Below, piece by piece: positions 27,398-36,562 of a DNA stretch of 61,310 nucleotides. Numbering within the stretch: the stretch's first letter is position 1; every line of letters starts with the position of its first letter. Both the position numbers and the translations under genes were made by a program. The stretch spans positions 1 through 61,310 of the forward strand of contig CADAQF010000040.1 of assembly GCA_902790015.1 (NCBI GenBank), written 5' to 3'. The DNA comes from an uncultured Eubacteriales bacterium. Lineage in GTDB: Bacteria > Bacillota > Clostridia > Christensenellales > Aristaeellaceae. The notes under the pieces were generated by a model that saw only the letters and a list, made by a program, of their open reading frames with translations, did not search any database and had not been told where the DNA came from.

Positions 27398-28363
27398 ATG
27401 AAAACCATGCTTCGGGCGATCAGTCTGGCACTGGTGCTGTTATTGACCATTCCCCTGATGCCCGCGGCCCAGGCCGCCTACGGCGTCGTATATATCCCGG
27501 AAAGCGCCTATGACCTGGACCTGCCGGACAGGCCCAATCCCGGCTGGGAGGAACTGGAATTCGGCTGGGATCCGTTTTTGACGGGCATGGCCGGCTGCCG
27601 CGCCTGGGTCCGCTGGGAAAACGTGCAGCTGCCCTATACCGCGGCCGATACGGAATACGTGTGTTCTGTTTCCGCCACATATCCTGAGGGCAACTATATC
27701 GTGGCCGTCACCGCCTATTACCGCAACGACCGTGAAAAGACCCTGATCAGCTACAAGATCACCTACCAGACCAACGAGTTCGAGTTTTACACCATCTACT
27801 ACTTCGGCCACAACTACCGCGAGCGTACGGGCGAGGAGCCCCGGCTGATCTACCTGACGGACGAGGAAAAGGCGCAGGCGTGGTATAAAACGGACGACTA
27901 TAAGCAGGATACATACGAAGAACGGCAGGCTGCCCGCCTCAAGCAGAAGGCCATCGACATGCAGTACGGCCAGGCTGAATATGAAGATCAGCAGGAGGAC
28001 GTGTATTATTACGACTCAGCTGAACAGAAGTATAAGCCTGCTACCCTTGACGCGTATTATGACACGGCCTCCGGCAAGTATAAGTACAATACGCTGACCC
28101 CGCAGGATCTTAAGAATAATAATAAGTACTACATGATCGATACCTACTTCACCCCCAGTCCCGACGCGATCTACTACGGCGAATACACCAACGGCTTCGT
28201 GGTGTTGCGCAACGGCAGCGGCAAGTATTTCGGCACCGCCAACTGGTTTGAGTGGGATTACTACACCGGCGCCGTCACCCGCTCCCCCCTGGAAGGCCTG
28301 CGCCGCCTGTTCTCCTTCCCCAGCCCCCGCGTGCGCGAGCGCTACGAGGCCAACGAGGAATAA
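27398..28363 (+). CDS. Secreted Tyr/Asp-rich protein of unknown function
   Basis: 321 residues from the ATG at 27398, just after AGAGAGGGA. Signal peptide MKTMLRAISLALVLLLTIPLMPAAQA. The mature protein is very rich in Tyr, Asp and Glu. A beta-rich first half (about 60-150) is followed by a charged, probably helical and disordered stretch (KTDDYKQDTYEERQAARLKQ) and a Tyr-rich tail. No transmembrane segment, anchor motif or known domain is seen. Expressed alone from its own promoter and ended by a strong terminator. Confidence 0.82.
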   Translation: MKTMLRAISLALVLLLTIPLMPAAQAAYGVVYIPESAYDLDLPDRPNPGWEELEFGWDPFLTGMAGCRAWVRWENVQLPYTAADTEYVCSVSATYPEGNYIVAVTAYYRNDREKTLISYKITYQTNEFEFYTIYYFGHNYRERTGEEPRLIYLTDEEKAQAWYKTDDYKQDTYEERQAARLKQKAIDMQYGQAEYEDQQEDVYYYDSAEQKYKPATLDAYYDTASGKYKYNTLTPQDLKNNNKYYMIDTYFTPSPDAIYYGEYTNGFVVLRNGSGKYFGTANWFEWDYYTGAVTRSPLEGLRRLFSFPSPRVRERYEANEE

Positions 28364-28395
28364 CCCCTTCGGCTTACAGCTTCTCTCTCCTTTTT

Positions 28396-28432
28396 GCAGG
28401 CCCCGCCGAAAAACGGCCGGGCCTGCTTTTTT
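28396..28432 (+). terminator. Intrinsic terminator
   Basis: GCAGGCCC/GGGCCTGC stem (28396-28426) followed by TTTTTT. Confidence 0.85.
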
Positions 28433-28444
28433 GCGGTATAATCA

Positions 28445-28489
28445 ATAAAAAACGCGCCGCCCGGAAACGCATCATCCGGGCGGCGCGTT
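28445..28489 (-). terminator. Intrinsic terminator of the M16C protease gene
   Basis: 14-bp perfect stem AACGCGCCGCCCGG/CCGGGCGGCGCGTT (28451-28489). Read on the minus strand it is followed by T-rich TTTTTTATTG; on the plus strand by CTTTTT, so it may work both ways. Confidence 0.85.
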
Positions 28490-28498
28490 CTTTTTCGG

Positions 28499-31387
28499 TT
28501 ACAGCTCCCTGATCACCATATCGGGCAGACCGCAGCGATCCAGCACCTCGCGGAAGCCGACCACGCAGACGGCGCCGTCATGGGTGGTCTGGCGCAGGGC
28601 GGGCAGCCAGTTAAGCAGGTCTTCCTTTTTCATGGAGATGATCTCCTGCCGCTCCTGGCGGCGGCGTTCGTCGGTGATGCCGCACAGCCAGCGGATATCG
28701 GCCAGGATGCCCTTCTGGCGGGGGGTGGTCAGGGGGTTCATCTGGCCGATGGTGGAGATGATGAACTTGGTCAGGTCCTCCCCGCTGCTTACGAAATCGC
28801 GGATAAAGGCTTCGGTGTCCCGGAAGGCCTGCAGGGAGTGCGCGGCGTCCGGGTCGCGGTAGGAGCTCATGGCCACCCGGCCCGCGGCCCCGATGCGGGC
28901 GGAAACGCCGTAGGCGCCGCCCTGCACCCGCACCGTGTTCCACAGACAGGCGAAGGTCAGTATGTTGGCAAGCACAGCGGCGGTGCCGTTGTAGGTGAGC
29001 CCTGCATCAGAAAGGCTGCCGCCCACAGCGGCAAAGCTGATCTGGGCGGGGATCAGGATGCCCTCCTGCCGGGGGCCCTCATAGCGGTAGCAAGCGGCCT
29101 GGGGCGCTGGCTCGCCCTGGGGCAGGCCGGCAAGGAATATGCCGGGATCGGCCTGGCCGCCGCTGCTCAAAGACAGGGTGAGCCGGCTGCGGCACACGGC
29201 CGCGCGCAGCGCCTCCTGCCAGAAACGGGCCTGGGCGGACAGACTGGTGTTTCCCCTGGCCAGGTCCCGCACCAGCCACACCTGGGTCAGGCCGTTCAGC
29301 GCCTCGCTGACCGCGCCGGCGGCGCTGTAGCTGGCCTGCGTGCGCAGCTGGCCGTAGCGGTTGCCGGCCATCACGACCGACTGCTTCAGGTCGTCGTCCG
29401 TCTGCAGAAGGATCTCGCGGATAAGGGCTTCCTGGGTGAGATCCGTTTCAAGCAGGATCTCGCGGATGAGGCCGGCAGCCTGCTCCGCGTATTCCTTGAG
29501 GCAGGAGCAGCTGACCGTAAGCCACGGCGAGGCCTGTTCGCTCTGGTCCACCCGGGCGGTGACTTCCACAGAAAAGTCCAAAGATCCGGTGTACAGGCGG
29601 ATGAGGCGCTGCAGTTCGGTCACGGAGTGACGCTTTGTCGGGAGCTCGGCCAGCATTTCGGTAAGAACGGACAGGCGGGCAAGCTCGTCCAGCGACCGGT
29701 CGGCCAGGGAAAAATACATCCTTACGTGCACGATATCCCCGCAGGGCACCCGGTGGGAAAGCACGGTGACGTCGTCCTGGTCATAGGCAAAGGTATCCAC
29801 AAATTCAGGCTCGGCGCTGACGGCGCTTAACGGCAGCGCGGGCAGGGTGGAAAGCTGCTCCTGGGAATCCGGCGTCTGCTGCCATGAGGTCAGCTGCCTG
29901 TTTTCCTCGATCACCCGGTCCTTTTCATCCTCCGTCATGGCGCTGAGAACGGCGTTGAGCCGCCTTTCCTCCGCCGCGCGGGTCTTTTCGCCCAGGGAGC
30001 CGTCGGGCAGAAGGATCAGCTGCTGCAGGTCGTCCTCGCGCAGCAGAAGCTCCTCCAGCATTTCTTCATACCACCGGGTGGACAGCTTGTCCTTAAGCGC
30101 GCTGATCACGTCGTCGCTGGTCAGATACAGCAGCGGATCCCCGCCGTACAGCCAGCTGTTCAGCGCCAGTATCGCCCGCACCAGGCCCTGGGGTTCGGTA
30201 GGCTCCTTCAGGCGGAAGGCCAGGCGGTTGATGGCGGCCTTCAGTTCCTCCCGGTCGATCCCCTCCCGGACGATCTTCAGCGCCGTTTCCCTGACCAGCG
30301 CGCGGATGCGGGGGATCTTATTCTCCTGCGTGTTGCGCACCCAGAAGGTGAAGGCCTCCTGGGCGATGCCGTCGTTCAGGCCCATGCTGACGTCCTGGCA
30401 AAGCCCCTCGTCCAGCAGGGGGCGCTTTAAGGGCGTGTCGTTGCCCGAGCAGAGCACGTCCGCCAGTATGCCGGCGCCGTACTGGGCCAGCTTATCCTGA
30501 TGGCCGCCGAACAGCTTGCACAGCATCAGGTGGGTCTTGTCCTGCGGATCCTCTCCCTGGGCGATCTCGTAGGGGCGGATATACGAGGCCGCCATCTTGG
30601 GCGCCTGGGGAGCGATGCTGAACACGTTCCCCTGCTTATGGAAGCGGGACAGGTAGCTGTCGATCAGCCTGAAGGTCTTTTCCAGGGGGATCTGGCCGTC
30701 CAGCCAGATGAAGGCGTTTTCGGGATGGTAGAAGCGCCGGTAGGTTTCGATGAACTCTTCGTAACTCAGGTCCGGGATGGCCTCCGGGTCGCCGCCGGAA
30801 TTGAAGCCGTAGCAGCTGTCCGGGAAGAGGACGCGCAGGGTCTCCTGCTCCATGACGTCGTCCACCGCGCTCATGGCGCCCTTCATTTCGTTGAACACCA
30901 CGCCCTTGTACAGGGGCTTGTCCTCCCGGGAGGGCCATTCGATATGCCAGCCCTCCTGGCGGAAGATATTGGGGTTTTTAAGGATCGCCGGGGAAAATAC
31001 CGCGTCCAGATACACCTCCGTCAGGTTCAGGAAGTCCTGCTCGTTGAGGCTGGAAACGGGGTACATCGTTTTGTCCGAAAAGGTCATCGCGTTCAGGAAC
31101 GTATTCATGGATCCCTTCAGCAGCTCCACGAACGGTTCCTTGACGGGGTATTTTTCGCTGCCGCACAGCACGGAATGCTCCAGGATATGGAACACGCCGG
31201 TGTTGTTTTCGGGCAGGGTCTCAAAGGCGATGGAAAACAGCTTGTTTTCCTCCGGGCTGTCAAAATAGCACAGCTTCGTGCCGGCCTGCTCGTGCTCCAT
31301 TTCCACCAGCTCCGCGCCCAGCTCCTCGATCCTGCGCACCCTGTTCACCACAAAGCCGTGGAATTTCTGTCCTTCCTGCCAGATCAT
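28499..31387 (-). CDS. M16C metalloprotease (presequence protease/PreP-like)
   Basis: 962 residues from the ATG at 31387 (MIWQEGQKFHGF), set by AGAGGAGA about 8 bases upstream; an upstream frame extension has no ribosome site. The inverted zinc motif H-I-L-E-H is at 67-71 within NNTGVFHILEHSVLCGSEKY, with the downstream Glu expected in the ALYKGVVFNEMKGA-like segment (here KPLYKGVVFNEMKGAM). The length fits the single-chain clamshell M16C enzymes, which degrade short unstructured peptides in a closed chamber. Bacterial members are usually cytosolic; no signal peptide is present. Single-gene unit with a leader of about 240 bases. Confidence 0.93.
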   Translation of the reverse strand: MIWQEGQKFHGFVVNRVRRIEELGAELVEMEHEQAGTKLCYFDSPEENKLFSIAFETLPENNTGVFHILEHSVLCGSEKYPVKEPFVELLKGSMNTFLNAMTFSDKTMYPVSSLNEQDFLNLTEVYLDAVFSPAILKNPNIFRQEGWHIEWPSREDKPLYKGVVFNEMKGAMSAVDDVMEQETLRVLFPDSCYGFNSGGDPEAIPDLSYEEFIETYRRFYHPENAFIWLDGQIPLEKTFRLIDSYLSRFHKQGNVFSIAPQAPKMAASYIRPYEIAQGEDPQDKTHLMLCKLFGGHQDKLAQYGAGILADVLCSGNDTPLKRPLLDEGLCQDVSMGLNDGIAQEAFTFWVRNTQENKIPRIRALVRETALKIVREGIDREELKAAINRLAFRLKEPTEPQGLVRAILALNSWLYGGDPLLYLTSDDVISALKDKLSTRWYEEMLEELLLREDDLQQLILLPDGSLGEKTRAAEERRLNAVLSAMTEDEKDRVIEENRQLTSWQQTPDSQEQLSTLPALPLSAVSAEPEFVDTFAYDQDDVTVLSHRVPCGDIVHVRMYFSLADRSLDELARLSVLTEMLAELPTKRHSVTELQRLIRLYTGSLDFSVEVTARVDQSEQASPWLTVSCSCLKEYAEQAAGLIREILLETDLTQEALIREILLQTDDDLKQSVVMAGNRYGQLRTQASYSAAGAVSEALNGLTQVWLVRDLARGNTSLSAQARFWQEALRAAVCRSRLTLSLSSGGQADPGIFLAGLPQGEPAPQAACYRYEGPRQEGILIPAQISFAAVGGSLSDAGLTYNGTAAVLANILTFACLWNTVRVQGGAYGVSARIGAAGRVAMSSYRDPDAAHSLQAFRDTEAFIRDFVSSGEDLTKFIISTIGQMNPLTTPRQKGILADIRWLCGITDERRRQERQEIISMKKEDLLNWLPALRQTTHDGAVCVVGFREVLDRCGLPDMVIREL

Positions 31388-31630
31388 TTTTTCTGTCTCC
31401 TCTGATGTTTTTATTGTTCGGCCTGTCCGGTGACGGGGCAATTTCCGCGCCCTGTTCTGCCACAGGGGAAACGACGACGACGCATGGCCTTCAGGCCCCA
31501 TTAAAACGAAGGTTTTTCTGCCGCTCCGTGCGCCTGACGGTAAAGAGCCCCGTCAGTTCCTTCCGCCGGTCCGCCGATCCGTTTCCCCTTTGCTTTCTCC
31601 CCGCCTGCCAGGCGATCATTGCTCCAACCG

Positions 31631-31659
31631 ATTGTAACGGCTTTATGAAAGAATGTCAA
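31631..31659 (-). promoter_or_regulatory. Sigma-A promoter of the M16C protease gene
   Basis: On the minus strand: -35 TTGACA (31659-31654), 17-base spacer, -10 TACAAT (31636-31631). This gives a 5' leader of about 235-240 bases with no recognisable riboswitch. Confidence 0.75.
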
Positions 31660-31819
31660 GAAACCGGAAAGGAAACGACGCTCCTTCCGGCAAAAAAGCC
31701 TGTTCGTCCGAGGCTGACCCGGACATGCTATTCAGTTATACTCAGGAAGATACAATGCTTGTCCTCCGCCTTGGTGCCGCCGCCTGGCTTACTTCACTCA
31801 AACCGTATTTTCCTGCATA

Positions 31820-32210
31820 AAGGATAATTTGGTCAAATTTATGACTATTTTAACATCTTTCGCTCGGCAGATGCGGGATCATCCGGCTGTCCTGCTGCCG
31901 CCTGCTCCGCCCCTTCCCCTTTCCCCCTCCGCGGCTCCCGCCCGGCAGCCGGCGGCTGTGGATAACTTTGTTACAAAAGTGTAAAAATCCCCCGAAATCC
32001 TGAAAATCCGGCGTTTTTCCCCGAAAAACTGTGGATAACTCTGGGGATAATGTGGAGAATATTGCGAAAATGTCATTTTTTATAGGCGCCGTTTTTATGC
32101 AGCGCAGCCCGGCACGCGGCACGAAAACCCGGCGTTTCCGGCGGACGCGCTGCCGCACACCGCATGAAAAGGCTGAATAAAACCCGCCGGAGCCCCTGTG
32201 GAAAAGCCGT
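31820..32210 (+). other. DnaA-box cluster in a gene-free region
   Basis: Part of a 966-base gap (31388-32353). Two perfect DnaA boxes TGTGGATAA lie at 31957-31965 and 32030-32038 in the same orientation, and a one-mismatch box TGTGGAAAA at 32197-32205. AT-rich patches flank them (31825-31860 and around 32070-32090). This could be part of a replication origin, a DnaA-titration site or DnaA-regulated control. dnaA, dnaN or rpmH are not visible, so a full oriC is not claimed. Confidence 0.6.
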
Positions 32211-32282
32211 ACCGGTCACCCGGCGGTTCATATTTCCGTAACATTTCCGCCGGTATCAGCGGTCGGCTGCCTGTGAATGCTG

Positions 32283-32311
32283 TTGACGGCGGGGCCCGTT
32301 TCGGCTATCAT
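32283..32311 (+). promoter_or_regulatory. Sigma-A promoter of the HAD-rlmH pair
   Basis: -35 TTGACG (32283-32288), 17-base spacer, -10 TATCAT (32306-32311), about 43 bases before the GTG start of the HAD gene. Confidence 0.75.
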
Positions 32312-32353
32312 AGACAGGAGCATCCAGTGTATTGCGGCGGAAGGAGAATCTGC

Positions 32354-33001
32354 GTGTATCAGGCGGTCATTTTCGACATGGACGGGGTATTGACGGACAG
32401 CGAGTCCCTTGGCGTCAGGGTCATCCGTCAGGCGGGGAGCGAAATGGGCTATGACATTCCCGAAGAGCTGGTGCTTTCCACCCTGGGCCGCACCTTTGAC
32501 GACAGCCGTCAGCTCTACCTGCGCGTGTTCCCGGATATGGACGTCCGCGCCCTGTTCGACCGCTTCGGGGAAATGATGATCTCCCTGGCCCGTGAGGGCC
32601 GGGTGCCGCTCAAGCCCGGCGTGCATGAAATACTGGACACCCTGGACGCGCTGGACATCCGCCGGGCGGTCGCCTCGTCCAGCGGACCCAACGCCATAAA
32701 CGCCTACCTGACCGGAGCGGGCATACTGGACCGATTTGACGCTGTCGTCAGTGGCCGCGACTGCCGGCGCTCCAAGCCCGCGCCCGACATTTTTCTGCTG
32801 GCCGCCGAGCGTCTTCAGGCGGACCCTTCGCGCTGCCTGGTGATAGAGGACAGCCCCAGCGGCGTCCGCGCCGGCCGCGCCGCCGGCATGACCGTCTGCA
32901 TGGTGCCCGACCTGATCCCCTTTGAGGAAAGCCTGGCCCCCTGCTGCGATTTCGTTTTGCCCGGCCTGTCTGCCGCGGCGGAAAGGCTGCGCCATGGCTG
33001 A
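32354..33001 (+). CDS. HAD-superfamily phosphatase (beta-phosphoglucomutase-like)
   Basis: 215 residues from GTG at 32354, behind AAGGAGAA. HAD motif I FDMDGVLTDSE with nucleophile Asp8 and acid Asp10; motif II VASSSGPNA; motif III Lys in GRDCRRSKPAPDIF; motif IV VIEDSPSGVRAGRAAGM. The helical cap after motif I places it in subfamily I with phosphoglycolate phosphatases and beta-phosphoglucomutases; substrate cannot be assigned. Its stop overlaps the rlmH start by 8 bases (ATGGCTGA), so the two are coupled. Confidence 0.9.
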   Translation: MYQAVIFDMDGVLTDSESLGVRVIRQAGSEMGYDIPEELVLSTLGRTFDDSRQLYLRVFPDMDVRALFDRFGEMMISLAREGRVPLKPGVHEILDTLDALDIRRAVASSSGPNAINAYLTGAGILDRFDAVVSGRDCRRSKPAPDIFLLAAERLQADPSRCLVIEDSPSGVRAGRAAGMTVCMVPDLIPFEESLAPCCDFVLPGLSAAAERLRHG

Positions 33002-33470
33002 AGCGATCCTGTGCGTAGGGCGGCTCAAGGAAAAATACTGGCGCGATGCCGCCGCCGAATACGAAAAGCGCCTGACCCGGCTGACCCGCCTGGAGGTGAT
33101 CGAGCTGCCCGATCTGCCCGAGCCTTCAAACGCCTCCGATCAGGACCGCGAAAGGATCAAAACCCGGGAAGGCCAGAGCCTTCTTAACCGCCTGCGGCCC
33201 GACGATTACGCCGTGGCGCTGTGCATCCGGGCCCCGGAATGGAGCAGCGAAAAGCTGGCCTCCTTTTTGGCCGGGCAGGATCAGTCCGGCAGAAGGACGG
33301 TCTTCCTGATCGGCGGCTCGCTGGGCCTGTCCGACCAGGTGCTTAAAAGGGCGGACGCCCAGCTTTCCATGTCGCCGATGACCTTTCCCCACCAGCTGGC
33401 CCGGGTCATGCTGCTGGAACAGATCTACCGCGCCCGCAAGATTCTGGCGGGGGAGCATTATCACAAATAA
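32994..33470 (+). CDS. rlmH: 23S rRNA pseudouridine-1915 N3-methyltransferase RlmH
   Basis: 158 residues, the usual size. SPOUT-fold methyltransferase that uses SAM to methylate pseudouridine 1915 in helix 69 of 23S rRNA after subunit joining. Signatures: FLIGGSLGLSDQV and the knot end LSMSPMTFPHQLARVMLLEQ followed by IYRA. It starts inside the end of the HAD gene. In several Firmicutes rlmH lies near the replication origin, which fits with the DnaA boxes 0.8 kb upstream but does not prove it. A palindrome begins 3 bases after the stop. Confidence 0.96.
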   Translation: MAEAILCVGRLKEKYWRDAAAEYEKRLTRLTRLEVIELPDLPEPSNASDQDRERIKTREGQSLLNRLRPDDYAVALCIRAPEWSSEKLASFLAGQDQSGRRTVFLIGGSLGLSDQVLKRADAQLSMSPMTFPHQLARVMLLEQIYRARKILAGEHYHK

Positions 33471-33473
33471 AAT

Positions 33474-33700
33474 GTGACTGTTCAGTTTCACTGAACAGTC
33501 ACCGCATGGGGGACTTGCGTCCCTCTCACCAGCATTCCCTATACAGGCAGCTTTTGCGGGTGCTCACCCAGGTAACCCAGGGCCTGCCGGCCCGTTCGTC
33601 GGTGAAATCGGTCCACCGGACCGATTTCCGGGCCCTCCTCACCCCATCCGGCGAATGAATCGCCGGACTTAGGGATCCCACTTCACAAAAGATCGCTTCG
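33474..33700. repeat. Composite palindromic intergenic repeat, copy B
   Basis: Fills the 282-base gap between rlmH and prmA. GTGACTGTTCAGT inverted (33474-33502); core unit 33578-33645 with central stem GAAATCGGTCC/GGACCGATTTC (33604-33628) framed by GGCCCG/CGGGCC; then TCCGGCGA-TGAATCGCCGGA and a tail with ACAAAAGATCGCTTCGTGCG. The same left flank (TTTTGCGGGTGCTYACCCAG) precedes the core near 50955, and the same tail occurs at 48.2 kb and, inverted, at 59.26 kb. Confidence 0.85.
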
Positions 33701-33752
33701 TGCGTCACTTTATCTGCACAACTGAAATTCTACAATAAAATGAGGTATCACG

Positions 33753-34691
33753 ATGGAATACAAGGAACTGACCGTTTCCACCACCACCTTCGGGGCGGAT
33801 ACGGTGTCGGCGCTGCTGATGGAAAACGGGGCGGCGGGCACCCAGATCATCGACCGCAATGACCTGCCCGACCCCGATCATCCCGGTAAAAACTGGGAAC
33901 TGATGGACCGCGCCCTGATCGACCAGGCCCCTGAGGATGTCCTGGTCAAATGCTGGCTGCCCGAAAACGAGGCCCTGCCCCTGACCGAGCGGATCCGCGG
34001 CGCGCTGGACGCCCTGCGGGCCCGGGATCAGGAGGGCGCGCTGGGGCCGCTGTGCCTGTCCCTGGACACCATCCGCGAGGAGGACTGGGCCGAAAACTGG
34101 AAAAAGTACTTCAAGCCCTTCCGCGTATCCGAGCATCTGGTGGTCAAGCCCACCTGGGAAACTTGGGATAAGCAGCCCGGCGACCTCATCATCGAGCTGG
34201 ATCCGGGCATGGCCTTCGGCACCGGCACGCACGAGACCACGGCCCTGTGCATCGCCCTGATCGAAAAATACTACCGGGGCGGGAAACTGCTGGACGTGGG
34301 CACCGGCTCCGGCATACTGGCCATCGCCGCGGCGCTGCTGGGCGCCACGGACGTGCTGGGCGTGGACATCGATCCGGACGCCGTCCGCGTCGCCCGGGAA
34401 AACGTCGAAAAAAACGGCCTGGAGGGCCGCGTCGTCATCCGCCAGGGGGACCTGCTCAAGGGCCTGCGCGAGACCTTCGATTTCGCCGCCGCCAACATCC
34501 TGGCTCCGGTCATCTGCATGCTGGCAGGGCCGCTTACATCCCACCTGAAGCCGGGGGGCCTCTTCGTCTGCTCCGGCATCATCGAAGAAAGCGCATCCGA
34601 GGTCGAAAGCGCCCTGCTTTCCGCCGGCTACGAGATCCTGGACAGCCGCCGCAAAGGGGACTGGCATGCCTTCGCGGCCAGGAGGTTGTAA
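33753..34691 (+). CDS. prmA: Ribosomal protein L11 methyltransferase
   Basis: 312 residues. SAM-dependent enzyme that trimethylates lysines and the N-terminus of L11. N-terminal substrate-recognition domain, then a Rossmann methyltransferase: DPGMAFGTGTHETT, LLDVGTGSGILAIAAA (SAM motif I), VDIDPDAV, and AAANILAPVI (motif IV, NxL). The plus-strand ATG follows a weak site. It is followed after 1 base by rsmE, whose AGGAGG lies in the end of prmA; the prmA-rsmE pairing is common in Firmicutes. Confidence 0.96.
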   Translation: MEYKELTVSTTTFGADTVSALLMENGAAGTQIIDRNDLPDPDHPGKNWELMDRALIDQAPEDVLVKCWLPENEALPLTERIRGALDALRARDQEGALGPLCLSLDTIREEDWAENWKKYFKPFRVSEHLVVKPTWETWDKQPGDLIIELDPGMAFGTGTHETTALCIALIEKYYRGGKLLDVGTGSGILAIAAALLGATDVLGVDIDPDAVRVARENVEKNGLEGRVVIRQGDLLKGLRETFDFAAANILAPVICMLAGPLTSHLKPGGLFVCSGIIEESASEVESALLSAGYEILDSRRKGDWHAFAARRL

Positions 34692-34692
34692 A

Positions 34693-35418
34693 ATGCACCG
34701 CTTTTTCGCCGAGCGCACCGGGCCCGCTGCCGCCCGCCTGCCGGAGGGGGAAGCCCGCCACGCCCTGACCGTTTTACGGCTTTCCGCCGGGGACCAGGTT
34801 CAGCTGATCCTGGAGGAGACCCTGTTTTCCGCCGTCATCACCTCCGTGTCCGACGGCGTTCAGGCCCGGCTTGTTTCCGCCCTCCCCTCGCCCGAGCCCT
34901 CCGTCCGCGTGACCCTGCTCCAGGGCCTTCCCAAGGCGGACAAGATGGACTGGATCGTTCAGAAATGCACCGAGGCCGGCGTTTTCAGCATCGTGCCCGT
35001 GCAGATGCCCCGCTGCGTCGCCAAAACGGACGCCAAAGACGGCGCCCGCAAGGCCGAGCGCTGGCGCCGCATCGCCCTGGAGGCCGCCAAGCAGTCCGGC
35101 CGCACGCACGTGCCGGACGTGAGCGCGCCCCTTTCCGCGGCACAGGCCGCCGCCTCCCTGCCCCGGGATGCCCTTAAACTGGTGCCCTGGGAGGAGGAAA
35201 AGGCCGTCCCGCTCTCCCGCGCCCTCATGGAGCATCCGGACAGCCGCAACATCTGCCTGATCATCGGCCCCGAGGGCGGCATGGGTGAGGACGAGATCGC
35301 CGCCTGGAAAAACATGGGCGCCCTTCCGGTCACCCTGGGCCCCCGCATCTTCCGCACCGAAACCGCCGCGCTGGCCGCGGTGCTGCTGACGCTGAACGCG
35401 TTTCACGCGTATGACTGA
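34693..35418 (+). CDS. rsmE: 16S rRNA (uracil-1498-N3)-methyltransferase RsmE
   Basis: 241 residues from the ATG at 34693, 8 bases after AGGAGG (34680-34685). N-terminal PUA-like domain (MHRFFAERTGPAAARLPEGEARHALTV split by LRLSAGDQV) and C-terminal SPOUT methyltransferase with LLQGLPKADKMDWIVQKCTE, IGPEGGMGEDEI and LGPRIFRTETA, which form the SAM-binding knot. Methylates U1498 in the decoding site of 16S rRNA. GC falls sharply just after its stop. Confidence 0.96.
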   Translation: MHRFFAERTGPAAARLPEGEARHALTVLRLSAGDQVQLILEETLFSAVITSVSDGVQARLVSALPSPEPSVRVTLLQGLPKADKMDWIVQKCTEAGVFSIVPVQMPRCVAKTDAKDGARKAERWRRIALEAAKQSGRTHVPDVSAPLSAAQAAASLPRDALKLVPWEEEKAVPLSRALMEHPDSRNICLIIGPEGGMGEDEIAAWKNMGALPVTLGPRIFRTETAALAAVLLTLNAFHAYD

Positions 35419-35552
35419 CGGCAATTATAGGTTCAGATAATAGATCAGAGTTAAAAGTGTTGAGAATCTTTTCTGTATATGAAAAAAATGAGCTATCTTA
35501 AGTTTGATATATCAAATACTTCGGAAAACAACATGTAGAGATTGGTGATGGC

Positions 35553-36173
35553 ATGATGATAAAAAATATAATAATAAAAGGAGCAAGACATATTGTTGGA
35601 CAAGCTGTTCTAAATAAGGCTTCTGAATTATACGCTGATTATGCAAACAATGTTAACTCCAAAGAAACACTTGTTAATCGTAGCAAGGCACAGTATATAC
35701 TTTTTGCAAAACTGCGATTAACAACAATTAAACGGGGTTTTTTTGTAACAGATGAAAACAACGAAAAGAAGTATAGTGTAAAAACAGGCTTCTCATTTTT
35801 GAGTAACCAGTCAATAAAATTGTATGATTCCAAAGGAAAGAGCATTGGATATGTTAATATCTCAAAAAATATAATCACAAAGAAAAAAAGATACAAGGTA
35901 TTTACTGATAATAAATTGATAGGAGAGATAAACAGAAAATTATCTCTGGGTATGAATTGGGATTTTACCATTGGGAAGGAAAGATTAAATGTAACTGGAA
36001 ATTTTCTCAGATCACACTATACTGTTTTAGATTCAATGGGCAAAACAATAATATCCATTCATGAAGCATATGAGGAAAGAGATACATATGTCATTGAGTA
36101 TTTTGATTTTCAACATGAGGTAATAGGATTATTGATAATGATGGCTATCGAACTTGTTCATTCAGGGAATTAA
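35553..36173 (+). CDS. LURP-one-related (tubby-like fold) protein, AT-rich
   Basis: 206 residues. The pattern of short beta-strands with positions such as FFVTDENNEKKYSVKTG, SIKLYDSKGKSIGYVNIS, YKVFTDNKLIGEINRK and NFLRSHYTVLDSMGKTI fits the LOR/DUF567 family, which may tether to membranes as tubby and scramblases do. No signal peptide; the N-terminus is basic and amphipathic. The gene is far more AT-rich than its neighbours, with many ATA and AAA codons, and begins right after rsmE in a sudden base-composition step, which points to recent transfer. No good ribosome site is seen before the ATG-ATG start. Confidence 0.65.
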   Translation: MMIKNIIIKGARHIVGQAVLNKASELYADYANNVNSKETLVNRSKAQYILFAKLRLTTIKRGFFVTDENNEKKYSVKTGFSFLSNQSIKLYDSKGKSIGYVNISKNIITKKKRYKVFTDNKLIGEINRKLSLGMNWDFTIGKERLNVTGNFLRSHYTVLDSMGKTIISIHEAYEERDTYVIEYFDFQHEVIGLLIMMAIELVHSGN

Positions 36174-36562
36174 ACGACGATACATCAAAAGTGATTGAAA
36201 TAGAAAAATATTTATATTCTCCACAATAATGAGAGCTGGAGACCTTCGTTATGATTTAAGAGCCTTGTAAATCATGCGGATGATAATAAAAATGCTCCCA
36301 CCAGGAGGCCGCCCATATTTTGAGGGTAACTTTCGGATGGGAGCAAGAGATTTTTAGAATACTGTGAAGGGATATAAACGGGGGCAGACTGTCAATCTGT
36401 CTGTCCTTATATTTCAAGATTAGGTTTTGGATCGGGGAAGCTGTACGACTTGAGAAGCAGTTATCCTGTCACATCTCGGGTTGGGGCAATCCATTTTACT
36501 GACAGGCGCGGCGGTCTTTGCCGCGAGGATTAACAACACAGCAGAAATTCGTAGGGAATAGG
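36174..36562 (+). other. Gene-free region with a hairpin
   Basis: No coding frame is convincing. An 8-bp stem TGCTCCCA/TGGGAGCA (36293-36300 with 36338-36345, 37-base loop) is followed by AGAGATTTTTAG and may end the LURP-one transcript. Weaker stems at 36475-36525 (CTGTCA/TGACAG, GCGGC/GCCGC) follow. Confidence 0.4.

Noticed and set aside
31405..31827. 140-residue plus-strand frame upstream of the DnaA boxes
   Set aside because: Overlaps the promoter and leader of the M16C gene; no ribosome site or domain.
31820..32210. Complete replication origin (oriC)
   Set aside because: Only two perfect DnaA boxes, and no dnaA, dnaN or rpmH in the window; kept as a DnaA-box cluster only.
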